A stretch of 64,000 nt of DNA, taken from NCBI GenBank assembly GCA_016617855.1, contig JAECUM010000808.1, positions 1 through 64,000 of the forward strand, read 5' to 3'. Shown one piece after another: positions 37,807 to 51,600 of this stretch. Source of the stretch: Megalonaias nervosa. Lineage: Eukaryota; Mollusca; Bivalvia; Unionida; Unionidae. The notes beneath the pieces were generated by a model, which made no database searches, was not told the DNA's origin, and saw only the letters and a list, made by a program, of their open reading frames with translations. The position numbers and the translations under genes were made by a program. How positions within the stretch are numbered: position 1 is the first letter of the stretch; each line of letters begins with the position of its first letter.

Positions 37807-38165
37807 TGATTTTGATGAGATTGTTGGTAGAGGATCACACTTGTAATCCAAGGTTTCAGTATCTGCCCAGGCCAACATAGAGGCGGGGAGCTGGCTGCCT
37901 CTGTGCATCTGAGGGAAATTCACTTAGCTCCTATTTCCTATATGTGATATAGCCAATTATATATTTAAAGTGCCGATAAAACTGACAAAACAAACATAAC
38001 TTTGTTTTCATATTCATTGACCCTGCTATGGATTTGGGACTGGCAACTGCCCATGCAGTTTGGTTTTATTTTAATTGCATTCTTATTTTATACTTCTGAA
38101 CATTGAGTTGTTTTTCAGCTGTACATGTGGGTGCATTTAATTCAACACTTGACTGCTCTAAGGAC

Positions 38166-38373
38166 AGTATATACTTTTGCTTATAAGATGATTTCAGCTG
38201 CAAGCACAGACCCAAATATGTGGTCATATAATGTGCCAGCAGATCTAGGTCTTTGCAGTTTGTTAGGGGTAGTCAGTAGAATGAATAGCATAGACTCCTG
38301 CGCATTATGCTTTGGCAGTTCAGGATTTGTCTTGTGTGTAGTTTGACTCGACTTATAAGCGAGTATAAACTGT
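38166..38373 (+). mobile_element. TA-flanked MITE copy
   Basis: Runs from CAGTATATACTTTTGCTTAT to CTTATAAGCGAGTATAAACTG. It contains AATGTGCCAGCAGATCTAGG and GTTAGGGGTAGTCAGTAGAA in family order. Confidence 0.75.
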
Positions 38374-39179
38374 AGGTCATTTTAAGGTTTGTGGGATAAT
38401 CTGAGCGCATTTATAGCTGTTGTATAAAAGGCTGTGGTATAATTGGTGTTTTCTCATGATTAATCAAATATAAGCCGTTTATACACTGGATTTATGATTC
38501 ATACAAACAGCATGGTAAATAGGCATATATTGCAGTTACACTCATTCTTTTATGATGTCACCATAGTTTTGGTGGAAGGTATATAGCTGTATTGTTACCC
38601 ATGTCAGTCACATCTGTTTATGCTCAATACCTTTTGGAAAACTGCATGGAGTTGAGCCATATTTGTTATTGCCCTGAATATCAAGAATACCATGGTCAAG
38701 TTTGAGATTCATCCTTTTCTGTAAATATTTGCCTGAGTTATGGTCCCAGTGTCACTTTAAAGTTTGCCCTTGCATCTGAAACAAAGTAATCAGTTATACG
38801 TTATTGGCTGGGCATGTGTGTGATCTAGATGTGATCTGTGTGACCTAAATTTCTGGTTCATCCTGGTGCCAGTCTGGCAGCAACTAGAGATAGCTGACTG
38901 TGTACCTGTCTGCTTACACACAAGAATTTTCTTTTTATTGAAACTTGTGGTACTGGATCTAATTATGTCCTAAAATGGGTTGATCCATTTGTTCTTTGTC
39001 ACTTAAGTAGGCACAGGGTCCTTGCTAAGCAGGGCATCAGTGAAAATAATCACTCCAATTATGGAGCCACATACCCTTCCTCTTTCTTGCTGTTGAAGGC
39101 TTTCATATTCTGAGTACAGTATCATCTGTGTTGAGTGTTTTTTCTGTTCAGCATGATATGTTCATGTCTTTTTTTAGCT

Positions 39180-39640
39180 CTAATTGTCATAGACCAGAAG
39201 AACATATGAGATGATCTGTTGTCTGTCTGGCTGTTTGGTTGTTAGCACAAGTCTGTTATTGCTGCACCTCCTGAACAGTAAACCACTTGGAGGATTGCAT
39301 TGAAACCACCTGCCCACACACATACACCCACCCCATGGTCTGGTTGACCGTAAATGAAAATGGTGCTGCTTGGACATCCAATATGGCCATCATAGCAGCC
39401 ATCTTGAAAATCATGCTGTCATTACTCCTGAATGAATGGTCATATCAGCTTGGAGTTTTCACAGAAAGAATTCTGATAATGTGTTGGTCGTGAAAGAAAT
39501 TGGTGCTGGCCTAATATCCAATATGGCCATCAAGGCACTCATCTTGAAAATCTTGTTATTACTTAATCTTCTAAATGTTTGATCACGTTAACAAAGGGTT
39601 TTCACTAAAAGGCTTCTTTTGATGTCTAGTTGATTGAATT
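39180..39640 (+). repeat. R1 dispersed repeat copy
   Basis: Contains CACTTGGAGGATTGCATTGA, GGACATCCAATATGGCCATC and GGGTTTTCACTAAAAGGCTT in the R1 order. Confidence 0.75.
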
Positions 39641-40599
39641 GGTAAATACATACCAGACATACAAACTGCTTAGTGCATGTTGTTTATTAAATGACGATCT
39701 TTAAAAATCATTTATCACTTACCAGTAAATGTTCATGCAGTGAACCAGAAACCACAAAGCATTTTCTCTTAGATTATACAAAATATGTTACCCTCAGAAC
39801 CAATCAGTAGAATTTTACCTGATCTAACTGACATAAATTCATTATTAATGAGCAACCCCTTTCGATCGCTCAAGGCCAGTGAGCTGATTTTCAAGGCTGT
39901 CCAAAAGAACTTGGTGATTTGTTTGATCACTACTGGTGTCTTCAGACGTTAGAGTGGTGGGGTGGTGGTGATGCTAGTAATCTCATTTATCCAACATACA
40001 TATTTATTTATTGGATGTTAATATTAATAATTATTAGTTAAAAGAAGTCAGTGAAATGGTCTGAGTTGCATCTCTCGCAGTTTCAAAGCATGTATATCCA
40101 TCATAAGCAAACAGAAATGAACTTAAGTTTCATGGCTAGAATTACACTCACAGATCACAAAAAGAGCCAAACCCATCAATACACTTGCACTATTTAATTC
40201 CACAAGATAGTGATTTTAAATGTCACCATAATTTCTTTGTCAGTAGCCCATGTCCACAACCAAGTTGTTCGTATTAACAAAAATGATCAGTACTCTGCTT
40301 TTGCACTCAGAAAACTACATCCAGATCAGACAAAAGCAAATTGACTGAAAAGAAAGAAAAAAAATTGAAAGATCTTCATGCATGGATGCTTTCTGTGTAT
40401 TCAGCAGGGAAGAAGTCATTTAATGATTCTTTTTAACACCAGTGGCTTTTCAATATTTTTTGTCCAGGAGAGGCAGCTGAGCTGTTTCATATGTGTTAAT
40501 TTAATTTTATTAACTATGGCAACATACTCCAACATGCTTTATGAGCAGACTCCAAAATCGTATCATTTCTTCTTCAGTAACCATATATTTTTAATTTGA

Positions 40600-40740
40600 A
40601 AGCCATTGTAGCTCAGCTGATAGAGCATCAATGTAATGGTCATGGGTTCTGTACCTGCCTGTGTGGGTTGCAGCAGTGTCTTCGAGAAAGGCACTTGGCT
40701 GTTTTCTGCAGTATGATCTATCTACTTGTTTGGAAAAATT
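40600..40740 (+). repeat. tRNA-derived SINE copy
   Basis: ATTGTAGCTCAGCTGATAGA is a good tRNA A box and GGTCATGGGTTCTGTACC a decayed B box. The tail TTCGAGAAAGGCACTTGGCT resembles that of other tRNA-like SINEs in the window. It does not make a functional tRNA. Confidence 0.5.
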
Positions 40741-41009
40741 ACCATTAAAACCATGAAAACCAAATCAAACCATAAACTTTAATGAAATTTTATTAAAGGT
40801 TCTAAAGTTAATATGCCAAACTACATATGCAAACTTTCATGGACATGGCTGATTTCAGCTTCTTGCATGTCAGGTGTGGGGGGCGGGGTTGTTGTTTCTT
40901 AAATTGGTATTGTTCCATCCACAATTTCTCAGTATTGACCAAAATTGAGATTTGTTGTTCACATTTGGTTTGATAATCATTTCTACAGAAGTTGAAAGTA
41001 TTTATGAAC

Positions 41010-41212
41010 AGGTTTACAAGAAAAGTCCATCTGCAAACTGTACAGACCCTGATCTGCGGGCACCGGCAGATTTGGGTCTGTGCAGTTTTGTTAGGAGTAA
41101 TAAGTAGAACAAACAGTATAGACTCTGATCTGCAGGTGCACTATGCTACAGCAGATCGGGATCTTCGTTGTTTGCAGTTTTGATTGAACTTATAAACGAG
41201 TATAGATGGTAT
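41010..41212 (+). mobile_element. TA-flanked MITE copy
   Basis: Contains CCATCTGCAAACTGTACAGA, GTTAGGAGTAATAAGTAGAA, GCACTATGCTACAGCAGATC and ends ACTTATAAACGAGTATAGA. The left terminus is decayed. Confidence 0.7.
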
Positions 41213-41269
41213 GTGTGATGAAGAATATTTTGTGGGTTTTAACAGCGGCACTCTAACACATTATTGGCC

Positions 41270-41395
41270 ATATCTTGCAGAAGAAATGGGAACTAAGTGC
41301 CTCTCTTAGACACTGAGGCAGTCAGCCTGGGTGGGTATCGAATCCACTACACCTGAATTATGAGTGATATGCTCTACCAAACAAGTTACCACAGA
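41270..41395 (-). repeat. tRNA-derived SINE, reverse copy
   Basis: On the - strand the head reads GGTAACTTGTTTGGTAGAGC, then GGATTCGATACCC as B box, then a tail with GCACTTAGTTCCCATTTCTT. The same tail type occurs at about 1110 and 37900. Confidence 0.55.
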
Positions 41396-43744
41396 TCCCC
41401 TATTAGACAACAAAAGAAAACCTACATATTTTTTATTGTTTCCATCATTATATAGTTTGAGATCTATAGTGACTGGGGAAGATGGGTAATATTCTTCATA
41501 GTTCTGAATTCGTTTCCTGTAAAATCATTCTTAGCTCAAAAATTTCTTTGTCTTTTGACTACAAACTTTGTATTTTTCTGAGTGCACTCTTAACAGTGAA
41601 AGATTTGGTTAGGCGATTCACAGCTTGGTGAATTTCTTGCCAGCTTGGAATGCTTTCTAGATGCTATCAGTGCTGTGGAGTCTCCAAAGTCCTATCAAGG
41701 TCACAATAAAGATTTCTGATCAAAGAACTTGTTCAGGTGAATTATATGCCCAGGTAGCTCTTGGGGAATTACTGAGATAATGCAGAATGTAATTTTATAA
41801 CTCTGGCTCCATTCATGCTCTTAGTCAACTCTTTACAGTTTGGCAATCTGAGCAGCTATAAAGTTAATGTAATTCTTAATTTAAAACTGTTTCTAAAGTG
41901 TTTAATATAAAAATCTTGCTAATCACTTTTTTAATGGCTAGAATTTCTTCTTTTCCTAACCTGGGCTTTGTGGCATTTGATGACATCTTTACTCGTGGTA
42001 CTGATCAAGTTTCCTTAAGAGAGTGTTTATCCAGGTGGAAATTATCACCTTTGGTGTAAATGATTACAAATCCATGCAAATGCAGGTTAGAAGATTAAGT
42101 CATCTTTTGGAGAAACATTATCATTGACTTACATTGCAGCTATTTTTCACAGTGTAAATGGGTGAAGTTGTTAGTTTGAAAGAAATGCTGTGTAGCTTTA
42201 AAAGTCACCTCTTGTCAAATAGAGTGCAAGAGAAAAGAAAACCTCACCTGTACCATTCCTATTGAGTACTCAGATTTCTGTGTGTGGCAAGAACGTTTTG
42301 TACAGTTTGACAATAAAAATTTTTTGATTTTTTACCAGGAACTAAATTTCTTCTTTTTGTCTATTTTAATGTCGAGTAAAGCTTTACTACAAGACTAATT
42401 CTACTGTGATCACAATGATATCTTATCTCTGCTGACAAAATTGCCAGTTATTGACAGTTCTTTTAACTTCTGTTAATCTTGGATATTCCACTAAAGGGCT
42501 GATGCGACTTTATGAAAGATTTTTAAATCTAACAAGCCAGTAAGGCTACTGTGACATATTTCTAGCAAGTAGAAAAATAGACAAGTATGGCTTATATCCA
42601 GTGTGTCATATTGTCAGACCTGCCAACCCTTATGAGTTGCCATAATTGTTAGTGAGATGACCCTTCAAATACTGAGTTACAGTAAGGTATAAAAGCACAA
42701 GTTACAGACATTGATTATTTGCATTAAAATGTGGATAATTGCTTGTCTGTTTTTGATTTGGATCTGGGTTTAACATTAGGTTTAGTGGAGTTGGTCAGTT
42801 AACCAGACCAACTTTACAGGAGTACCTTAGAGACTTTAAACTGCACATATTTTGCAATGCAAAATGTCTGCATGATCAGGCTGTTGCTTATTTATTTTAA
42901 AAGTGGTGTCCATAAAGCAATATTTTCAGAACAAGAGGGACAGTAAACCTCTTAAAAAGTTTTAATGGTCAGCACAGCAGAAGAAAAGAAAATATTTGGA
43001 TTCGTGGGAACAAAAAGCAATAAGGACAAGAATGCATTAATTTGGGTATAGTACATGGGGGGGGGGATGATTGCTGTCGCCATGGTTCACGTGAAATTTC
43101 CTTTTTTTAAAGGATTACCTCAAGTTGAGAGATGGCAAAAAGCCATTGAGCTCCATAGGGTTTGGAGCTGCACTTTGTTAAAATGTATTGGAGTTATTAA
43201 GATTCAAGGTAACTTTACAAATTTTGTAGGCCTAGTTGAACACAATGTTTACCATTGCTGTATCAGCCTTGAATCACACTTCTGGACTTTAAAATGCATG
43301 TTTTCCAGCTTGACATAGCAGTAAATGATATTTTGTTACTCATCGAAAATTGATCTAACTTGTGGAAAAAAAATTGACTGCCTTACTGAAGAGGTCTTGT
43401 TAGTGTTGGCAGGTCTGTATTGTAAATAGTATGATAAGTTCCTGTAGACCAGGTGATTACAGCTGTGTGGCATCCTTAGGGACTGGTAATATGATTTCTT
43501 TATTGTGGGTATCATTGAGTTTCTTCAGGACCAGAATGTTTTTTTAGACCAGAACCCGATTATGTTATATTTCTCATCAAAGACTGGTAATCTTTTCACA
43601 TGGTATACAATGTAATAGAGGTCATACAGCAAATCAGAATAAAAATAGTTTTTATATTTTATCACAACGCGCACGTGTGTGTGTGTGTGTGAAATTTGGA
43701 TTTTTAACATAGCTTTAAAATTTGTCTAGTCATATCACTACAGT

Positions 43745-44810
43745 GTTTGCAGTGTGGCAGCTTAGAGTGATTTCTAGCACTGGGGCATGCCACAGACATG
43801 TAGCACAATGTCCCACCCTGTCACATTATTCTTACCACAGTCCATCCAGGCCTCACACTAACCTCTTAACTCATTAACCCCTGCTGCCTCTATAACTCGT
43901 CATACTTTACCTTCCTTATCTTCCGAGTGCCATGATAACATGGTGCAGTTTACCTAGCTTGTTTCCTGAGCGCCGAGTCTGAGTGGCAGTATTAATCTAG
44001 GCTTGTATCCCGCACGAGTTAAATTGGCACAAACCATTGGTTGATTTCAAGTCATTTCCTAATTATGCAGGCATTTTCACCAATAAAATTTTATCTTACA
44101 TAGATAGTGAACATTGCTGAACAAAGGGAAAAAAAATTGACTTTGATAGCGAAAAAAAGAGTGGAAATATTTAGATCAGAAAATGATGAAAATTACCAGA
44201 ATCAGCCTCTGGGAGTAGACTTCTACTTGACAGACTCTGATGGAGTATTCACACGAGGTTAAGTTTGTAAGAAAGATGACAAGTGGAATTTCTGTGTTGA
44301 TAGTGTTAATCATTCAGTGTGAATTCATAATGAATTTTTATGGATTATTCATGGCAAGAGAAACAAATTGGTAAGAAAATCATTTATTTAATCTTTATGC
44401 ATCCGTTTTATTTTTGCATGTAGAATGAAATTTATACCATTATGTACGTAATTTTATTGAGAAATGTTGTGCCAAATTTTAGCTTAATTAAAGGAACATA
44501 AATAAGAAATAACATTTATTGCAAGTAGCTCCCTCTGTAAAAATATGCAAGCCAAGTACTCTCAGCAAGTCTCAGGGATACAGGCACTGGTAAGGCTAAC
44601 ACTGCTCTTGGTGATCTCTCTGCACGTATGCTGTAGAGGAATCCGTAGCTATTTGGCTCAGGGGTTAATGAGTTAATGCTGAGTGCCAAATGAGGCAGCT
44701 GTTTATACCATTTTTATAAGTCTTTGGTAGGACTCAACCAGGGTTTGAACCCTTGACCTCCTGCACCCAAGGCAGACACTCTAACCACTTAGGCCACTGA
44801 AGAGGTCTAA
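43745..44810 (-). mobile_element. SINE2, reverse copy split at TTAA
   Basis: The 3' half (43745-43869) and the tRNA-like 5' half (44673-44810, with GGGTTTGAACCCTTGACCTC and CACTCTAACCACTTAGGCCA) flank a TTAA-bounded element. The split is at the TTAA that lies at 4219-4222 in the unsplit copy. Confidence 0.88.
43870..44672. mobile_element. piggyBac-like MITE inside SINE2
   Basis: Perfect 14-bp inverted repeats CTCATTAACCCCTG (43870-43883) and CAGGGGTTAATGAG (44659-44672) have TTAA directly outside each (43866-43869 and 44673-44676). The 803-bp interior has no transposase. TTAA duplication is the piggyBac signature. Confidence 0.88.
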
Positions 44811-46419
44811 AATTTGGGCATTTAAGGATATCCACTGTCTGTCTGTGTTTCTGTGGATATCTTTGTCCATCCATCTGTATATTGGCCAGATCCTTGTAAC
44901 GTGAGCTCTGCCTACACTGATGGAAGGAAGATGATCGTATTTGGTAAGATATTTCACAAAGGTGGGTAGATGAGCATTGTTTGGAGTCCTGGATACAGCT
45001 CCAGAGGAATGGGGATGTGATTGAGGATCAAAAGCCACATTTACATAGGTAATATGCAATCTTGCTGGCTACCTGTTTGCTTTTACACCTCTTGAGGAAG
45101 GGTAATCACATTTGATATGATCTTGATTGATGATGAAACAGTAGATGACAAAGAATTTGGATCCTGGATGCTGGGGTAGGAGCTCAAGAGTAAAGGTTAA
45201 TAATTGTGACTGCTTTCATCTTTTAAAATCACATGTACACAACAGTGTTCATATTTGTGTTATTTTGCACATGTATTTTCAAAACATAGCTCAGAGAAAC
45301 CTTTAGGTTGTCCCTGGATTCCCAGTCAGATTTATTTGAACACTATTTCTTGGTTTTCTAGTTCTTAATTTTATGTCTCTTCCATAATCGAATGAGAGGG
45401 ATAACTTTTAAAGGACTTCTTTGTTTGAAAACAAATTTGGTATGAAGGTTTATGTTAGGAAGATGCAAGGTCACGTTTAATTTTCGGTGTTATAAAAACA
45501 TAATGCAGCATTTTGGCCTGACTTGAACATGTAATTTTGTCCATCAATTGCATTATATTGGCCAAGGCCATCATGTTGTACTGACACATTTCACATTTTC
45601 TTTAGTGTCTTCATTCTTCTTGCATCACGTCAGTATCGAATTGGGAGAATTTCTAACCACTGCTTATAGAACAATGTTCCAACAATAGACTAGGAAGTTT
45701 CTGTGAGAATACTATTCGTATTAAACAAACATTGGTAATTTTAATTGAATTGACCGATTAATTAATTATGATCTCTCTGATCGATTTTGTCTAAATTCAT
45801 TTTGCATTACTACTGCTGTTTCAGGTTTGTGATTAATTTAAACAATTTCAGTGTTATGCTAAGACATATAAGACAAATTAGTCAGTTATTAGTCTCAAAC
45901 TGGTTGTTTAATGGCACAAATTTTGATCGATCATGCAATATTATTCTCTTTCCACCATTATTCAGTCATGCATGTAGCTTAAATGAGGAGAAAAAGAAAT
46001 CAATACAAAATGCAAGTTAAGAGGTGTCTGGATGCTGTTACACTATCAGCAGTTCTGTGTTCTTAGCCACTCTTGCAGGAAGCATGTTGTGAAACATAAA
46101 CATATCCCTCATGGGGTAAAGGCAGGCTAGAGATAATAGCTAATATTGGAGCAACACAAAGTAGTACTGTTGTTCATAAAATTTATAGAAAACAGATTTC
46201 TCTAAACATTGGTTTAAAATATGGCCCAGATGATGGAATATATTTACTTATGTTTATAAACAAAATAGATATAAGTATTTGCAGGTGTTTTGAGCAACTT
46301 AAGTCATAACAAGCACTTAGGGCAAATATAATACATGAACAAGATGTATAAAGGCCAGGTGTGTATGTGATGTGGCCTTTTGACCAGTGTCTGCTGCTTG
46401 TCAGTCACTGTCTGTCCAT

Positions 46420-47480
46420 CATTGATCTGAAGAAGACTCAGAAGGCATCATTTCTGACCAGTTTTGATCAGGTTTAGTGTGTAAGGTCATGCCAATAAGA
46501 CCTAAAATTAGTTTGAATGTTAGTAACATCTGTGCATATTAAAGTGGTGATCTTGCATCTGATTGGCCAACTTTATGCCATACTTCTGATGAGATTTTTA
46601 TATTGCATATTAGTTGCTGTTGTTGTCGTGGGGCTTAACGCCATTTTTCAGCACATGATAGGCTATACATGGCGGCCAGTATTAATGGAGGAAGAAACTG
46701 GGAAATCTGCGGAAAGAACCACCGACCCACGAGAAGCTACTGGCAAGCTTTCTCACATATCCACATTTGCTGAATCTTAGATTCGAACCCATGCAGACAG
46801 AGGTGAGATGGCAGTGATCCGTAACGGAGAGCGCTTTAGACCACTTGGCCACTCGGGGCCCCTTGCATATTAGTTTACCCCCTCTCAAATCATGTATCAA
46901 CATGGGGTATTCACTAAAAGGCTTCTTGTGGTGCTTAATTTGTCCTAACTGAAAATGGTACCAATTTGGTGCCCAATATGGTCACCATGACAGCCATAAA
47001 AATATCTTGTTATAGCTACTCCTCCTGAATTGAAGGTCATATCAGCATGGCGTTTTCATCAAAAAAGATTTATTATATCTGCTTGGTCCTAGATAAAAAT
47101 GATTCCACTCGGATGTCCAGTATGGCCATAAGTAGTAGCGATCTTGAAGATCTTGTTTGCTACTCCTCATCAGTTGATGACCATTCATTCCAAAAGAGTA
47201 GCAAGAAGATTTTCAAGAGGTTTGCTGTTGTGGCCATATTGAATGTTCAGCAATCACTGTTTTCATTTAGGACTAAGTAGACCTTGAACAAATGAACAAC
47301 AAAGGCCATCTCTTAAGCTTCTTATGTCTATCACCAGTAGAGATAAAATTTTATTTTTAAATCTGTAACTCGTCGTAAGAAGCCTTCTGATGACAACCCT
47401 TTATCAAACTTTCCAGTGGAGGAGGAGAAACAACAGTAATAAGATTTTCAAGATTGCTTCAGTGGAATAGGAGACAGAAC
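46420..47480 (+). repeat. R1 dispersed repeat, carrying a SINE1
   Basis: R1 phrases lie on both sides of the SINE1 (TATCAACATGGGGTATTCAC, CATGACAGCCATAAAAATAT, TATCAGCATGGCGTTTTCAT). About 47160-47480 includes R1-like pieces on the opposite strand, so the copy is rearranged. Confidence 0.65.
46616..46862 (-). mobile_element. SINE1, reverse copy with perfect 13-bp target duplication
   Basis: Flanked by TTGCATATTAGTT at 46603-46615 and 46863-46875. Head at the right (CCACTTGGCCACTCGGGGCC), tail at the left. Closely similar to the copy at 37555. Confidence 0.95.
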
Positions 47481-48249
47481 TGATTCCAAGCATGCGTGAT
47501 TCAGGGAGAGACTTTCTTATCACCAGATACATAAAAGAAGCTATTTTTGATTCAGTGCTTTACATACCCTTAAAATATGGCAGAGAATTGGACTTCTTTC
47601 TTGTTTCTTGAATGCATCTCAGACTTGAAACTACTTTTGCAAAAAGCATGCAATTTGGACAAGTTGGCTTTGGATCTATTGAGAGGAAGTCTAAACTCTG
47701 GACACAAGCTTGGTTTTTGGGGTAGGGGTTTGTTCTCTTTTGGCTCCTCATGGTCATTATGGCCACATTTTTCTCCAAATCTTAAACTTGCCCTACTGTT
47801 TGCAAAGGTTCATCAATCTATGTGCCTTTTTGTACCCATCTGCTTTAGATCTAATGAGATGAAATATAAGAGTTTGATTCCGGACATGGTGATGTTTTTT
47901 CAGAAAAGGGCCTGGTCTCAAAATTTCTGCCCTTTTGACTGTACTTTTTTTAAATGCGAGTAGAATGTCAACATTACTTACCATCATTGTTAAGCTACTT
48001 TAGTTGTCTTTTGTTGAATAATACCTGCTTCAATCTCCCATGAAAAGTAATGATGGAGACTACCTTATGACCAGCACAAATACATCATGTGGGCTTTATG
48101 AATTAAAATCTTACGTTTGGGGTAAGTCGAGAATTTTGATGTTTTTCCAGCACTGTGTATTTACAGTTTTGATTAGGATTATTGATGTTTCACACAATAT
48201 ACAGGGAGAGTTTGTTATTAAATGATAATTTTTGTTCTTTTCATTGCAG

Positions 48250-48650
48250 AATGATGTTCTGGACTGACTGGGGAGAAGTTCCAAAAATAGAAGGAGCAGG
48301 AATGGATGGGAACCTGGCATCTCGATCTGTGATAGTAGATGAAAATATATTCTGGCCAAATGGTCTTGCCATTGATTATGAGGATTTAAAAATTTATTGG
48401 GCTGATGCTAAATTGAGTTTTATACACAGCTGTGATTATGATGGTTCCAATCGTAATGTAGTAGTGGACAAGGATTTACCTCATCCATTTGCATTGACGT
48501 TGTATCAAGATACCATCTTCTGGACAGACTGGCAGACAACTTCCATTCATTCATGTAACAAGTTAAATGGAGGTAATCGAAAAGTTGTGCACAGTAATAT
48601 CTATTCTCCCATGGATATTCAAGTATTTGCAGCAGAAAGACAACAGTCAG
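48250..48650 (+). CDS. LRP5/6: LRP5/6 exon: rest of YWTD beta-propeller 1
   Basis: Second visible exon of the LRP5/6 gene. It follows a TTTTCATTGCAG acceptor (AG 48248-48249) and is followed by GTGCGT (48651). Its first base completes the glycine codon left open at 37170, so the frames join. The translation runs [20 protein letters not shown], then [39 protein letters not shown], and ends with [18 protein letters not shown]. That gives three more YWTD-type motifs and the closing strand of the six-bladed propeller just before the EGF module. It ends one base into a codon (phase 1). The methionine inside the exon is not a start. At 401 bp it is a fairly large exon for this part of the gene. No frame damage is seen. 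Confidence 0.93.
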
Positions 48651-51600
48651 GTGCGTATTTGAGAAAAATTTGCAGTATGTACAAATAATACAAAGTAACA
48701 AAAATGGGTAGGGGGAAGAATCTTTGTAGTATGATATTTTCCTTATTGTATGATGGCGACTTCGGTTACTCATGTCTTGGCTGTAGGGTACCGTTTACTG
48801 TTATTTCACGGATAGTGGAATATTGATTAAGGATATCAGATGCCATCTCCTGTATCCAGTGGAATAGATCCATACTACAGTCACAGAGAGAGAGAGAAAC
48901 AAGACTGATCAAATCCCATAGCCGATGACCCAGACTATTAATATTTAAGTTGGACAAGTAAGATTTTCCAAAGCAATAGCCTGGGACAAGTGCTTTTTTC
49001 TTATTTCAAAACAGGTATGGCAAGCGCTTAGTTTCCTACTTTAATCACTTTATCATCTGTCCATTTTTGCCCTCTGGACTTTCTGAATGCTTGAATCTAA
49101 CCTCTCTTCATTTATTCATTCACATCCCATGATACAACAAAATATGGTCATTGATAACTTCCCATGTGCTGAGTTTAATTACTGCTTGACTGCATATTGG
49201 GCTAAGCAATCAAGACTTCAAACAAACATTTCCAAACCAGTTAAAAAGCAGTGTCCTAAACAGTCTTGTGTTTACTCAACCCAAATACTCAAAGGTGGAT
49301 AGCCCTTTGATTTCAGTCCACAGTCAATGCAATGAAATTATAGAAAAGCACTTTACCTGCATGTGTCCATTTACTTTATGAACTGATTAAATTATAGTAA
49401 TGAGTCTTTCATTTTTTAATTGATTATACTGAGGATCAACTTCAGTGGGCAATATTGCATTGGAAGTGAATTGATTACATTGAGGAGTGGTTGGTGATTG
49501 CATTTGAACAACAAAATGTACATTATGATTACTTTAGAAGAAGTAATTGACAAATGAAGCGATCTTTTATATTTTGGATAAAATGAGTTGATTGAAATGT
49601 TTTCGCAAGAATGGTCATAAGGAAGATTCAGAGATGGTAACTTGATGTAAAAGTAGACTGATAAAACTTGCGACTGCCACTCAGTCTGAGGTAACTGTTT
49701 CTCTGAAAGATATAAGCCAGACTCTATGGCATCTAAAAGCACTGAGAGAAAATAATTTCAGCCAATTTGGGTTGATAATTATCCATGGCTTCACTTCACT
49801 GGCTCTGAAGGGAACATGTTTTGCAGCTATTGCAAACAATATCTCGTAATTGGCATGGGTTCGACCTTCAAACCAATGTATTTGTCAATTGAATTGACAA
49901 ATTCAGGATCTTGTCACAGTTTTGGTTCTCAAAACGCTTCTGCAGCAAAGTTTATGCATGACACTAAAATGAAAATGAAATGAAAAATAAAATAGAGCAA
50001 GAGCTCCCTTTGACACAGTTTTCACTCTAGTCCCTATCATGAAAGTAGACCATAACCGCTGCTTGTATTTATTGAATGAACATTGAATGAGACAATTAAC
50101 TGCAAAAAAAGAAAGAGATTAACATGAGGAAATATCCTGAGTTCAATGAGCAGAGTGGAGAGAGAAAAAAGAGTGGATACATTTTTTTAAATCAATGTAG
50201 AAAATAAAATGAAATGGCAGATATTGAATATTCATTGTATTTATTGAACCATCTGGAACATGGAAAGAAAATGTCAATTTGAAAAAAGACAAAAATGAAT
50301 CAGACAAGGAAAAAGGAAAAGAAAATTATCACCACAAACCTTCATTCTCCCACAAATTTAAAAAAAAGCCAGAAGTACACTCTGGTTCTGGTATTTTTTC
50401 AGTTTTACATGTTTTGGCAATATTTTGCAGGTATACATTTAACAAAACTCTTTCTAACCCAGTATAAATATGTTCCAAAAAATAAAGCAAAATAATATTT
50501 CCAGTTAAATTAAGGTCGGATAGAAAGTTATTTACTTTCAAGTCAATTTTCCAGCAGTAGATGAATTGTTGGCAGTATTCCTTTATCAGCAGAAAGTTAT
50601 CAAGAAGCAAATTTTATGTCCAACTGTCTCCAACTGTTCCATCAATGTGGCATGCAATTCCATTTAAGAAAATCCATGTAGACAGTGTCTTCACTTCCCA
50701 TCCAGCCTTCAGGTTCAAAAGCGTGGAACAAAATGATGTAGTTTAGTTGTTTTTTCAACTTCACAGCACTGTCCAATGTACATGTATAAATGATGAATAT
50801 TGGTGAGAAAGATACAAGATTATGATCAAGTGAGCAGGCAAAACAATTTAATAATCTTGTCATCAATAGGTGTGTTGTGTGCCACATTAGGGGTGTCATC
50901 TTTGAAGTCAGTATCATGGTGTTATATGTTGAAATTTTCTGTTGAACTTTTCTTTCCACTTGAAAACTTTAGAATTGTTTCAGCACATTTGCCTTCATGG
51001 ATTCTAACTTCTAGCTGTTTTTGAGATAAATGGATTAAGCTTGTAATACCGATATATTGTCACACGATGTGTTGCGTTGCATGTTGGGGGTCTTATCCTC
51101 AAGGTTAATGTCACAGGTCAATATCACCTACAGTTTTCATTTTGATGGCATGTCAGTATCCTGACTCACAAAGTTTTATTTGAAGGTCAAGGTCACTGAT
51201 CACACCCTTTTCTGCACTTTTCCTCTAACTGAGATAGGGCAGTCAAATTTGTTAACTTTCAATGTCTGCCTAGAAACTGTATAGTTCTTTAAAGGTCAGA
51301 TTTCATTGTTGTGAATGTTATTTCATGATGATAGATGGATACAAAATCACTGAATTAACTTATTATTATTATTATTATTAACCAGATTTTCCCCTGCAAT
51401 TGCATAATTTCATTATCTTCTTTGAAAAATATGCCATTATATGTCAGTATTCTGCAAGTATGTGCATTTGTCCATCCCTCACCTACTACTTCTTTGTGTT
51501 CTGTTAACTACTTGTGTTTTCTTGAATTTTTAAGTTTTGATGCATAACTTTAGTATATTTGAGATCAGTAAATTAAATGACACTTAGGTTGGAAGAAGTG

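Larger units (their letters stand above)
37171..48249 (+). other. LRP5/6 intron, about 11.1 kb (phase 2)
   Basis: Bounded by GTAAGT and TTGCAG. It holds a SINE1 copy (37555-37806), a TA MITE (about 38166-38373), R1 repeat copies (39180-39640 and about 46420-47480, the latter carrying SINE1 at 46616), tRNA-like SINE pieces (40600-40740, 41270-41395), another TA MITE (about 41010-41212), and a split SINE2 (43745-44810). Between these, about 41400-43700 and 44830-46400 show no gene or clear repeat. A poly-G run lies near 43058 and a GT microsatellite at 43675-43691. Confidence 0.9.

Noticed and set aside
40600..40680. tRNA-like sequence as a possible tRNA gene
   Set aside because: The A box is good but the B box and acceptor stem are decayed, and the sequence continues into a SINE body. 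The same holds for the tRNA-like heads at 1025, 3588, 4095, 16823, 33022 and 55730.
47577..47963. 128-codon + strand open frame inside the LRP5/6 intron
   Set aside because: No recognisable domain or nearby splice context, and its composition looks like translated non-coding DNA. Length alone is not enough here.
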